Assembly (NCBI GenBank): GCA_027625915.1
Contig: JANTQA010000047.1
Span: 17,174,001 to 17,238,000 of the forward strand
Direction: 5' to 3'
Source of the DNA: Anaeramoeba flamelloides
Taxonomy: Eukaryota > Metamonada > Anaeramoebidae
DNA: 64,000 nt
Within the stretch, counting starts at the first letter, position 1; each line of letters starts with the position of its first letter. The notes beneath the pieces were generated by a model, which worked only from the letters and a program-made list of their open reading frames with translations, was not told where the DNA came from and did no database searches. The position numbers and the translations under genes were made by a program. Shown here in pieces: positions 22,141 through 33,726 of this stretch.

Positions 22141-24048
22141 ATGAAATGAAAATAAAGAAAAAAAGAAAAAAAGAAAAATAATTAAAATATCAGTATAAAT
22201 TAAAATAATGATTTTATTTGTAAACCCAAATCATAAATTATCCATGGTGTTTAGTTTTCCAAAAGCTACTCGAAGAAGTTACCCCCCGATAAAAGGATTA
22301 TCAATAAACAATAAAATTTACACAACTAGTAATTAACGATTTGTGTTTCGCTACTAAGAGTGCGATATTTGGACAACCCATGATAATTGATATTTACAAA
22401 AAAGCGTGGTATTTTTTTTTTTTTTAGATTTCGCAAAAATTCACTTTGTTAGTGATTATAGTTGTAAACTGACAATACCAAATAAGGGAAATATACCCCT
22501 TAGAACCCCAAATATAGTAATTGCTTTCGAAACAAAAATTTTAATTTCAATTGTTATAAAAGTATTATAAGATATAGAATTTATCAACAATTATCTTTGA
22601 AAGAAAAATGTTTAATTAAAAATTATCGAGTTTCATACATTAAAAAAATAATTTGAAAAAAAAATTTTAGCATTTGAGAAAATTTTTCTAGGTCATTCTG
22701 ATTTTATTATTTTTCCATCAAAATTTTAACAAAAAATTTTTTTTTTTTTTTTTTTGAAAAATTTGTCTAAACATCAAAACTCTCTTAGTTCAAATGATTA
22801 AAGCACATCATACTTTACTGGAATTTTTTTGGGACCCTTTGCACCCCAAAATTGCCTAAAACATTTGATTAAATAATTTATTCATTGCAAAAGATATTTT
22901 GATATTAAATAGAAATTTTGTTTTATCTGTTGATTTCCATTCAACGAATATATATATATATATATATTTGCTTCTAAATAATTTGAAAATAAAAAAAATA
23001 TGAAATAATTTATCAAAAAAAAAATGTTTTTTTTCATTGTAATATTTGTGAAATTTTTTCAACAAATATTTTCAATTTTAAATGATTTGACCAATAGTTT
23101 GAGTCAGATATATAATTGATTTTTTTTTAATTTTTGCAATTTTTGAATCTTTAACTTTTTGAAATCTAGTTATAAACTAAACAATATTATTAGATAACAT
23201 ACCATATATCAAAAATTATTTTAAAATATCTGTATAAATTTAAATTGAAAAATCCAAAATTTACAAATATACCATTCAAATTTTTACTAATAATAGAATC
23301 CAAAAAAAAAAGTTTCTTGGTTTTGAATATTATTTTATTATATTTGAATAATATTTAATAATTATTTTATATTTTATATTTAAATTTTGTACTGATTACT
23401 TTTATCGATTAATAAGTAATTTATATTTGTTTTATTCCAAGATAATAGATGAAATTATTTTACAATTTTATTTTACTTTGTTATATCAAGGATTTTCTAT
23501 TATTTAAATAACAGTTTTAGAAAATTATTCATATTAAAATTTTAATTTTGTCCTAAAAAAACGAATTTCATTTTTCTCTTGATTTGATATTTATTGAAAT
23601 TTTATCTCAAAAAAAAAATGAAATTTTCAAAATAATATATTTTTTTGTTTATTTATTTTTATCATAAAAATAACAACGCTATTGATGGTTATTATTAAAT
23701 AATAAATGTATTGGGTTTTGAATTACTATTATTGCAATAAAATTTCTTATTTAAAAAATTAAATAAAAAATAAAAATTCTGAAAAAAAGTGTAAAAATGT
23801 ATTATTATTATTTTTCATTCCAAAATACAAAAATAAATACAATAGCATAAATACTTTATCTTTGAAGTATTTTGATTTTTTTTATTAAAACACAAATTTG
23901 GATTAAAGACAAATAAGAAAATAAATATATTAGCACATTAGTATCATTTTAAATCTGTTATTTTAAACTTGATCAAATTTTAGGCAAATCCAGGGTGCTA
24001 AGGGATTTTTAAATTCGGATAAATAGCGTCTCACTCAGGGAGGTAGTA

Positions 24049-24084
<36 letters not shown>

Positions 24085-24324
24085 CCAAGAATTGAGCAAA
24101 ATCATGGATTTTACTCAATACTTTCAAATAATAAAAAAAAAACACTAACAAGAGTGGAATACCAATTTCTAATCACAGATTGTGGAATTTTTATCTTTAA
24201 CAATAATCACTCTATCAGGTTGATCCACACCCCCTGTGAATTCTGGGGACATCTCTTCAAGTGCCTAGGTTTTCCTGAGGTTTTCAATTTTATTTGTGAA
24301 GTGTTTTATGTTTTTTTTACTTTT

Positions 24325-24580
24325 TGAAATAAACAGAAAATTTTAATAAATTTTCAGGTTTATTTCTAAAAGTAAAAAAAACCTAACGAACATCTTTTGA
24401 TTATCCAGATAAACAGAAAATCTCAAAAAAACCTAACGAAAAACTATCGATTTTCCAAATAAATAGAAATCTCAAGAAAATCTAAAGAAAATCAATAGAT
24501 TTTGGAAATAAAATTAAAAACCACAAATAAACCGAGAAAACTTCACTAATAAATAGAAAACCTTAAGAAAACCTAACTGC
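24325..24580. repeat. Degenerate tandem repeat, ~50 bp unit
   Basis: Four to five imperfect copies of a unit containing ATAAACAGAAAATCTCAA, AAACCTAACGAA and GATT(T)TCCA. The units differ by substitutions and small indels, so the array is old. Confidence 0.6.
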
Positions 24581-24975
24581 CCTTTTTTTTTAATTTTTAA
24601 AATTTATAAAAAATTTTAGAAATTTTCTTTTTTTTTCTCAAATTAAAAAAAACCTAACTACAGTGAATAAGTTTTTAATCTGGTCACGAAAATGATTTAT
24701 TATTTTTTATTGATATTTTAATTATTTTTCTTCTTCTCTCTTTTTTTTTTATTTGATATAATTTTCTTAGATTACTCCTTTCTCTAAATAAATAAAATAA
24801 AAAAAGATGATTTTTCCAAAATTTTGAAGGGTTTATAATGTAAAATTTCAAAAAAACTCACTTTAAACAGGATCAACTAAACAATAAGTTTATTAAACAA
24901 AAAAAAAAAAAAAAAACACAAAAAAAAAAAAATTAAAATTTTATAATTTGATTATTAAATCATAATTAATTTCCC

Positions 24976-27075
24976 TTATTTATTATTCCTATAGGATTCT
25001 AATTCTTTGAGTTCTTGTTCTTTTTGTATCTTTTTAATATTTTGTAAAAAAGCATCAATTTTTTCTGTTTCAAAAGCAAACATAAACGTACTATTAATTA
25101 ATTTATCAAAGATTATGACAACTTTGCCTCTGTTCATTGAATAGTCTAATTTTATTGATAATTTGGGGTGGATGATTATAATTTCTTCGGGCTTTTTCTC
25201 TATCAGCCTTTGTTCGTAACTGAAAATACTGATTAAATTGCTTTTAATAATAAAAAATTTTTTTAAAAACAGTTTGTTACCAATTAAGGATGAAGAGAAA
25301 TAAATCCATCCCTTGTCTGTAATTTTATTATAGCAATTATTTCTCCATAGGGTGGTATTTTTTTTAATTCGATCAAAATTCACGATCTTTGGTAATGATA
25401 CCAAATCATCATCCACGCGCTTCCGCTTCCCGCCGCCCTCATTATAATTATTATTGACATTGTTCATACCGGACTTATTATTTTTATTTAGTTCGGTTTT
25501 TAAGGTTAAACAATTATATTCAATTCCGCCTATTCTACCGATAACGGATTTTAATTGGTTTTCAATCTTATTTAATTTTTGATAATTGGAAATAATTTTT
25601 TGCCTTGTAAGATCACCATTATTGGTACTAACATTCTTATCGCTATGGATTCTAAATTTAAAAATTAATTCCTCAGATAAATGCTCGGGCTTTGGTTTGT
25701 CGTCTTTATCAAAATTTAATAATAAATGAGAATAATATTGATTGATACCGCTTGTGGTACTCGGGATTAGCGTGGATTTGATCTCATTATTTTGGTTGAT
25801 TATGCTTAATTGCTCTTCAATGTTTAGCCCCGTGGAAATAATATCCACAAATTTGGAACGCTCGTTAAATTTGTTTGTGATGACTTTATTGATAAACATC
25901 ATTGAAAGTTCATGTTTGGTAAACAGTTCACCATTGCTAAAGGCCTTGATGGCCTTGTTTAACGTTTGCAACGCATTCAAGCTTTTTTGAGACAATCGAA
26001 TATTGTTAATGATTTCGTATTCTAAGGGGTTGGCTATTGCCTTGCAAAAGAAATTAATAAAAATGGAAGAGCCAATTACGGTCGAGATGGTGTCAGGAAA
26101 CCTTGCAGAAACCTCCTTTCGTAAATGGTTACCTATTATTAAAAAGAATTTAGGAATATTCCTTATTGAAGAAAAAATGGAGTTCAAAAACTTTTCGAAA
26201 TAATGAATGATATTATTTTGATTTTTGATCAATACGCTTTTATCCTTAATAATTTTGGCATCAATTTCGAAATTTACATTTTTCTCGTTTTGCACAATTT
26301 CTAAAATGATTTCCCTTAAGATCGATTTTAAATAAGTTTTCCCATTAATCTTGGTATACTGGATCAAAAGTGATAATCCGATCGAGTCATATATTGTCAA
26401 CAAATTTAACCCCGAAATTGTTGTAATTACGTCTTGTGATAAGCACATTAATACAAAGTTTAAAGAAAATCCCATCAAGTGGAAAAATTGTAATAACTTT
26501 AATGCCAATTGCTTGATTGATTTTTGATCACAATCAGAATTTGTTAGCACAACAGATAAATAGACAATAATTGGATCCTCGACAAAATTGTTCATTAACT
26601 TGATTGATTTCTTTACACCGGTTGCCAATAATGGTAATTTCCCATTTTTTAATTGAAGCAATGATTTGCTAATAATCGTTTGATCTTTTTTACTAATGTA
26701 TTGTTTGCAAAATTGTTTGATCGTACCACCAATGGATTCTTTTTTTAAATTGTTTAATAAAGTATTTACTTGTGCATTGATATTTGGTAATTTCATTTTT
26801 TCAAAATATTGTTGAAAGGCATTTTTTAAAAATTTATTATCTGGGATTCCACAAACATATTTATCAAATATTTGAAAAATAGATTTTTTGAATAATTTTA
26901 TTTGATTTGAATTTTTTAAATTTATTTTGATTATTTTATTCTTTATTAAAATTTTATTTAAAAATGATTGGGTTAACTTCCATTTAAATACTTTAGAATA
27001 TAAAAAAATAATAAAGATTGTTTTTATTGAATTATAAAATTCTTCTTCATTTTCCTTCAAATTATTATTAATATC

Positions 27076-27125
<50 letters not shown>

Positions 27126-30100
27126 CACTAAAAGAGGATTGAGAAATTTTTTTAAAAATATTAATTATGTCTTTCTGGATTTGAAAGATTTGTTGTAAAT
27201 TTGTATTATTTAATGTTAATATTAAATCATTAATTTCTTTTATATATTTTAAATTATTCGTTAATTTTGACCAGCTTTGTAAAAGATCATATATTGCTTT
27301 AACCAATGTATATTCTGATTGATGATTATTTTCTTGATGATTATTGCTTTTTTTCTCATTATCATTATCTTTATCATTATTAATCGAAAAATCTTGCTTT
27401 ATTGTTTTCACTGTGTTAATTTTTGGTATATTTGATCCAATTTTATTTAATATTAAATCTAATCTGGAATTAAATTGATTATAAATATTTAAAATTTTAT
27501 TCGTATTTTCAAAATAATTCCGAAATATAACTTGTGATTCCTTTTTTAAATCATTATTGTTTAATTGTACCAAATATTCTGTTTTTTTTAAATTTTGTTT
27601 TAATTGATTTCTAAAAGTTGTTTGAGTTTTAAAAAAATTTTTTTTTTTAATTATTTCTCCGAGATTATATTTTAATTCATCCAATAATTTATTTCTCCCG
27701 TTTAAGACTGAATTAAATTTTTTATTTTTATTTTGTTGAATTAATATTTGATTATTAATTTTCTCCAATTCAAAATTTTTATTATCTTGATTGTTGCTGT
27801 TGCTGTTGCTGTTGTCATTATCGTTGGTGTCGTTGTTGATATTGTTATCGTTTTTATCCATGATAGCATTAATTTCATTATTATTGTTTGTCTCATTATT
27901 ATTGTTGTTATAATTGCTATTGGTGTTGGTGTTGTTACTTTGATTATATTTCTGGCTGATATTATAGCTAACACCTATATTTTTATTCTTCCTTAAAATG
28001 TTATTTAAATCGTTGTCATTATCATTCTTGTTGCTGTTATTATTCGTTTTATTTGAGATTGGGCTTTGAAGGTTATCATTTGTTTTATAAATATTTGGTT
28101 GTAAACTCATTTTGATCGATTCAATATCCAATTTTGAATTTTCATTTTTTAATTTTTCAATAAACAGCTCTGGTAAAGAGGCCGAATCAAGATTTTTTGG
28201 ACTCTGTAAACCATTATTTTTTAAAACATTAGATTCGCTATTTGTTTTTAGAATCTGTTTTTTATTCAAAGAAATATTATTATTGTTACCATTATTATTG
28301 TTAATTGTCTTATTATTTAAATGAAAATCCTGTTCTTTAGTATTTCTTGGAGTTTGCAAAAAATTGTTTGATAATCCTAAAGAAGATAGATAATCTTCAC
28401 TAGTCATTAAAATGGAACTTTTTTGTTCATTGTTATTTATTTTTAGATCTAAATTCTCTGATTTTTTAAGCATTGATTCAATATCCTGTGTAGAAATGTT
28501 TTTTTGATCATTGGAAAAAGTTTCATTTTTTTTTTTATAGCTATTTAAAAGATAATTATATTTATCATTATCAATATTATTATCATTATTATTTGTCATT
28601 AATGATGATGTTGTTGATGTTGATGTTGATGTTGATGTTGATGTATTATTATTTGACTTATTGCTAAGCCTCGCAATTAAATCATCAATACTTTCACTAT
28701 CCAACGATTTTGTTTCAACTTTCCTTTCCTTAACTGGCAGGGTTTCTGTTAACGAGGGTTGCCAAAGGAATAACCTTGCAAGGAATTTTGCAATTTCAAG
28801 TGCATTTCCCTATTTTATTAAATTAAAAGAAAACAGAAATGATAAGATAGAATATTTTAAATTTTATTAGAGTTTTTTTTTGGAAATTTTTAAAAAATAA
28901 AAAAGATTATATTTTTTTGGAGCTGAAGTAAATTTGAAATCCACGTATTCTTTTTCAAAAATTATTTGGTGGCTTTATGATAAAATTAAATATTCTGATC
29001 AGAGAAAATTTACATCACAAAAAAAAATAAAATAAGTTATAATGATTGACAAAAGTTTGAGAATTCAATTATAAAGCAAAAAGTGATAAAAAAATGATTC
29101 AGCAAATATTTTTACAAAAATTATTTATGGACCTAATGAATATACAAGAGTAAATATGAATGTCTTTGAAAAATTCTATTTTTTAAGACATTCGTATTTA
29201 TTTTAATGTAGTGTAAGAATAAAAATAAATTTTTTTTACTTCAAGTTGAGCTATATTTTGAAATTAAATAATCAAAATTTTTAGAGATCATTTTTTTATT
29301 TAACACATTTTTTTTTTTACAGTTGATGGTAAACAGATGAAAATTCAATTGTGATTTTTTTGTGAATGGGCTTTATCCTTATATAAATTATTTTTTAGAT
29401 CAAAACATAAAAATTGCATCTCTCAGAAACAAGTCTTTAATATTTGATAATAATTTTTTTGTGAGTACTTTTTTTTAAATTTCTACTCTTATTGAAGTAA
29501 ACCAATTTTGAGAAGGATATAAACTAAACTAAAATTCCAAAATTTTCCACACAGCTAAAATGTTCCAAAGAATCACAAGAATACAATTTCATTAAAATTG
29601 GAAATAATTTTGATTTTTGGAAAATGTGGAAATCATTTTTTCATCTTTTAATTTTTTTTTTTCATTTCATTTTTAGAATTACGTAACTCGTTTCGTTCAA
29701 TGAACATTTTTTTCAAGGTTTGATATTATGTTAAAGTAGAGTTGTTCCAAATAGAATAATTCAAATAAAATTAATTGGTAGTATCTGACCATTTGATCGA
29801 TCCATGTTCCTAATAGAATTTCAACAAATTTACCAATGTATTTTTTTGTTTTGCTCTCTCCAAAATTTTTAACACAACCTTGATTTATTAGTATTAATTA
29901 TTATTTATTTTTTGTTTTGTGGGTATTGTAATTTATAAACAAGTGTTAACATTTCAATTAGTGAATGGTTCTAATTTGGTATAACTTCTTGAATTGATTA
30001 GATAAGTTTTTTTTTCCATAAATCGAATTTTGTTGTGTTAAAAATTTTGAATTGGGGTTTATTTTTAAAAAAAGTGAAGAATTTTAATTTTTAAAATAAT

Positions 30101-33100
30101 TTTATTAAACTTAATCCTTATAAAACAATTTAAATAGATAAAATTGTTATTCATCAGTATTTATTGATTCTTGATAATAATCCAATTTGTTTGCTTAGTA
30201 TGACATTACCTGAATAAAAGATATGAAAGTTTCAGATTTTGTTTTTATATGATATTTTTCCGTTTTGAAAATTGGTGGTTTATTTTTTTCTTTTTTTCTT
30301 TTTGATATGAAAAAATGTTTTTTCCTCATATAGCTTAGATCGTGATTAAAATTTCAAATAGAAGGAAAAACTTCTAACTGGATTTTATTGTTTAAAAAAT
30401 CGTTTGGGATACTGATCATATTTTCTAGTTTTTATTGAAAATGGTTGTTACCCGTTTTGTATAAAAAAGTGTGTCAATTGTTTTTTTTTCATTTTTTGGG
30501 AAATATTTGGATGAACATATTTCGAAATTTATCCAATAGGTTGCCAATTCAATCAATATTAATATCTCTCTTAATTTTCTATTGCAAATTTGGGAATAGA
30601 ACAACTAACAAAGAGGATTTTAGACGAAATATAAAAATAAATTACACACTTTTTTTAAAAATATCTTGTTTTGAAATTGTAAAAAATTAATTACAAATTC
30701 TTACCGAAAAATCTATTATTTGAAAAATCGATTTTTCATTATTAAGTTTAAGGATCTCATAATTTAGTTATAGACACAAATGCCAAATTATTAATCCAAC
30801 AAAGATTTATTTTCAAAATGATAGCTAAAATGAAAAAGATATAGAAAGGGGGAATTATCAATTTCTTAGTAAGGCTTTCATTGAAAAAGAAAAAAAAATT
30901 AAAATTAAGACAATTTAAGTGAAGGATCTTGATGAAATTAAAATAAGAAAATTAAAAAAGAAAACGATATTATTAAATATGGCTGTTTTAAAAAAACGAG
31001 GAAAAAATGTTTTAAAAAGTGTTACTCAAACTGCTTAAAAGTGTCTGAATGAAATGGTTTTAGCAACACTTTTTAAAACTTTTGTTACACACTTTTTTAA
31101 AATGGCTGTATCTTTGTTATTGATTAAGATTCATTTAATATCAAAAAAAATTATTTAATTTAAAGAAGAAGAAAATTTTATTATCTCGGAAGGAAGTAAC
31201 AAAATACACTTTAGAAATGAAACCACTAAGTTCTAAAATAACCAGGTTTAAAAAATCTACTTAATCCCAAAAAAAAATACAATAATTATTTTATACTTGT
31301 AAAAAATATATTTTTTTTATTCAAAGAACAGTTCAAATCAATTTTTTCTAGGGATTGAATGAAAAAAATCTGAGAAAAAAAATCAAATAAATAAAATTAA
31401 AAATTAACACAAAATACTTTTTTAAAAGCTGTAAAATTCAACTTATAAACTAAAGAAATATTTTTTAATTTGATTGTTTTTAATCAATAATTAATCACCC
31501 AATCTTAATTATTTCGGTGGGTTGGTAGTGACCCAGGGACTAAATGAATTAATAGACTTTACTTTTATTTCTCAACTTTTTAAAAGATTTTCAAACAAAT
31601 AAAATTAATTCCAATTAATAATTATAATTAAAAAAATTTGAAATATTATCAATTAACCGATTTTAATACTAATAGTTCCTTGTTTTTCATTGCTGATTTT
31701 TAGGATATCTATTTTACACCACAAGTTAATTTGTTTTTGATTGGAATCATCACTTATCAAAATTAAAAAAAAAAAAATTCGATTTTGAAAAATCATTTTT
31801 TGCCATGGCTATACTATTACGTATAATAATAAACTTTTATTTCAATTACAACAATTTTAAAAAAGTGAGTACTTTTTTTTTTTTTTGAGATTATGAGAAT
31901 AAAAACTTTTTTTTTAAAGTTTTATGTTTTAATAAAGTGGAAGACTTTTTTTAAAAAAGTACTTTTCTTGCCACTCCAACCTCTAAATCACTTTGGAAAG
32001 TTGATCCTTGACTTTATTAAAAATGAAAACTCAGGAAAGCTTTAATTCTGAAAAAGTTTTCATTTTTTTAAAAGAGAAAACTTTTAAAAAAGTTTTCGAT
32101 TCTGAAAAATTCCTCACTTTTTTAAAATGGCAATATCAAATAACTTATTTTAATAAAAACAGTTAATTATTTGTACTTTGAACAATTGAAAAAAATTGTT
32201 ACTTGATCTTTTTAAATTTCAAGAAATTTAATAAATTATATTGAAAATAAAATAAAAGATGAATTTTTTATGATCTTGAAGAAAAACAAATTTTTTGTTG
32301 GTATTTTTAAAAATAAGATTAGGTTTCTCAATGTTGTTTGTTTATATAAACTCTCATAAATTATTTAATAGTGGGATTTCATAAAAATAAAAATGTTTTG
32401 GAATAATATTTTTCTTTTTTCTTGTTTTGATCCTAAAATTCAACCATAAAAAAAGGATTAGATCTTTTGACTGAAAATTTAATTGGATCAAATGAATTCT
32501 TTTAAAAATGATAAGCCATTTCTCTAAAGCTGAGAAAGTGTGTTTGTTTATCAAGTTTAATTGAACCCTTTTGAAAATCAGTGCTCTATTATCTTTGGGG
32601 AGGGGGAAATAAATAAGAGTTAATAATCCCTTTGTCAAAAAAAAAAAAAAAAAACAGAGAAAAGAGAAAACATAACAAAAAGAAAGACAAAAAGCACAAA
32701 CATAACCATAAGTATAGAAACAAAATGAAAAACAAAAACGCCAAAAAGAAAGTGGCTCTCAACAATAAGAAACCTAGAAAGATCAAGAAGCAGAAATTAA
32801 AAATGAGAAGGAGCATGAAGATGAAAATTAAAAGAATTCTCTAATAACAAAATTCCATTGACAAATTATTTTGGAAAGGTAATGTTCATTTTTGGCCAAG
32901 GCAACCAAACCAAAATTGTGTAAAGATTAGGTAATAACTGAAAATGATGAATATTAATCCAAAAAAAATATTTGTCGGATATTTCCTTTAGAAATCAAAA
33001 AACTTTGAATTCAAGAAATTTGGTAAAATTTAAATGAACACACCAGTTTTTTATGTAGTAGTAAAATTTTTCCAAGAATTCAAAAGAAAAGTTTGCTTGT

Positions 33101-33726
33101 TTTTGGCTGTAAAATATTCTCTATTCCTAGCAAAAATAAATTGGTTTATTCTTTGATTCAAAAAGGTAAAATCAGTAATAAATTTAAGGTTTTGAGGTTG
33201 CTTTTCTAAAAGTGGTTGTTTAAGTAATCTGAATTTGTAAAGATCAACTCTTTTTTGTTTTTTTGTTTTTCGTTTTTCGTTTTTCGTTTTCTGTTTTCTG
33301 TTTTTTTATTTTTGTTTTTGTTTTTATTTAAACCAAAAATTTGTCACTTACTTTTGTAATAGCATTTGGTTTAATTACTTCGTCTCTGTATGAAGTTTCC
33401 TGAATTAACTTTACAAAAAGGTTTGCTCTGTCATCTAAATCAATTTCTTCAAGTACAGAATCAAAGTCAATTTTTGGTGCAAGAATTATCATGATATTAA
33501 CTAAAGCGAGGCAATCACGAAAGTCTTCTGAAAAATTTGTGATTCTCCACGTCTGTGACGCCTTTTTCACTTGGAAGTTTGCCCATCTTAATAACACATC
33601 AAGCGGATCTGCATTTTCAATTTTTTCATCAGGATCATTTGCTAAGATTTTTAATTGGGGATTATCATTGTAAAGATACCAGAAGTTTTCGACTTCAAAT
33701 GGTAGATTCCTTCTTGTTTTGCTCAT
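24976..33726 (-). CDS. CH-RasGAP-PH multidomain protein (calponin homology, degenerate RasGAP, pleckstrin homology)
   Basis: I join exon 1 (33726-33352, 125 codons) to exon 2 (28809-24976, 1277 codons plus stop). The donor is GTAAGT, the acceptor AATAG, and both boundaries are phase 0. The join completes a plastin-like CH domain: KPNAITK from exon 1 runs into GNALEIAKFLARLFLWQPSL. The protein is 1402 residues. Order: CH (about 20-150), a long Asn/Ser/Thr-rich linker with a TS repeat and an Asn tract near 690, RasGAP fold (about 855-1080), a helical linker, and PH (about 1285-1395, opening KGWIYF). CH domains bind actin or link to the cytoskeleton, RasGAP domains bind Ras-type GTPases, and PH domains bind membranes or proteins. 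The arginine-finger position reads TIYDSIGLS (Asp933) and the FLR motif reads FINFFCKAIANP (Asn1044). GTPase activation is therefore doubtful and an IQGAP-like effector or scaffold role is more likely. Confidence 0.85.
29520..32640 (+). repeat. Large repeat block R2 (intronic copy)
   Basis: Three segments match the 36.06-38.05 kb region in the same order and orientation: 29520-29990 with 36060-36500, about 31140-31620 with 37080-37560, and 32340-32640 with 37790-38040. Intervening DNA differs, including an R3 copy at 30060-30480 and short TIR elements near 30978-31110 and 31850-32125. It is either a segmental duplication or two copies of one multi-kb element, both decayed and non-coding. Confidence 0.65.
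30060..30480 (+). repeat. Dispersed repeat R3, copy 1 (empty site for the palindromic element)
   Basis: It matches 43520-44100 (direct) and 41550-41890 (inverted). Landmarks: ATAATCCAATTTG, AATAAAAGATAT, GATTTTGTTTTTATATGATA, GAAAATTGGTG and ATTGTTTAAAA. It lacks the 196 bp insert present in the 43.5 kb copy; the equivalent site reads CTTCTAACTGG, with a single TA. Confidence 0.7.
33254..33301. repeat. 7-bp repeat (GTTTTTC)n
   Basis: GTTTTTC is repeated three to four times, followed by GTTTTCT variants, just inside the 5' end of the CH-RasGAP-PH intron. On the sense strand it is an A-rich run of GAAAAAC. Confidence 0.7.

Larger units (their letters stand above)
21039..24975. other. Intergenic region, repeat-rich
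   Basis: No gene supported. It contains a 9-bp minisatellite (21666-21713), an inverted copy of repeat R2 (21830-22140), a TA dinucleotide run (22951-22968), a GC-richer patch with long T run (about 23990-24300) and a degenerate ~50 bp tandem array (24325-24580). The last ~75 bp next to the stop codon of the downstream minus-strand gene are A-rich. Confidence 0.55.
28810..33351 (-). other. 4.5 kb intron of the CH-RasGAP-PH gene
   Basis: Donor GTAAGT from 33351 and acceptor ending at 28810. It separates the two halves of a CH domain, which makes the join compelling. The intron is filled by a repeat block (29520-32640) that is duplicated at 36060-38050, a family R3 copy (30060-30480), short TIR elements, an A/G-rich stretch (32632-32844) and a 7-bp repeat near the donor. 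Confidence 0.82.

Noticed and set aside
27741-28324. Several frames on both strands within the RasGAP gene's 5' coding region
   Set aside because: Shadows of Asn/Ser-rich repeat codons.
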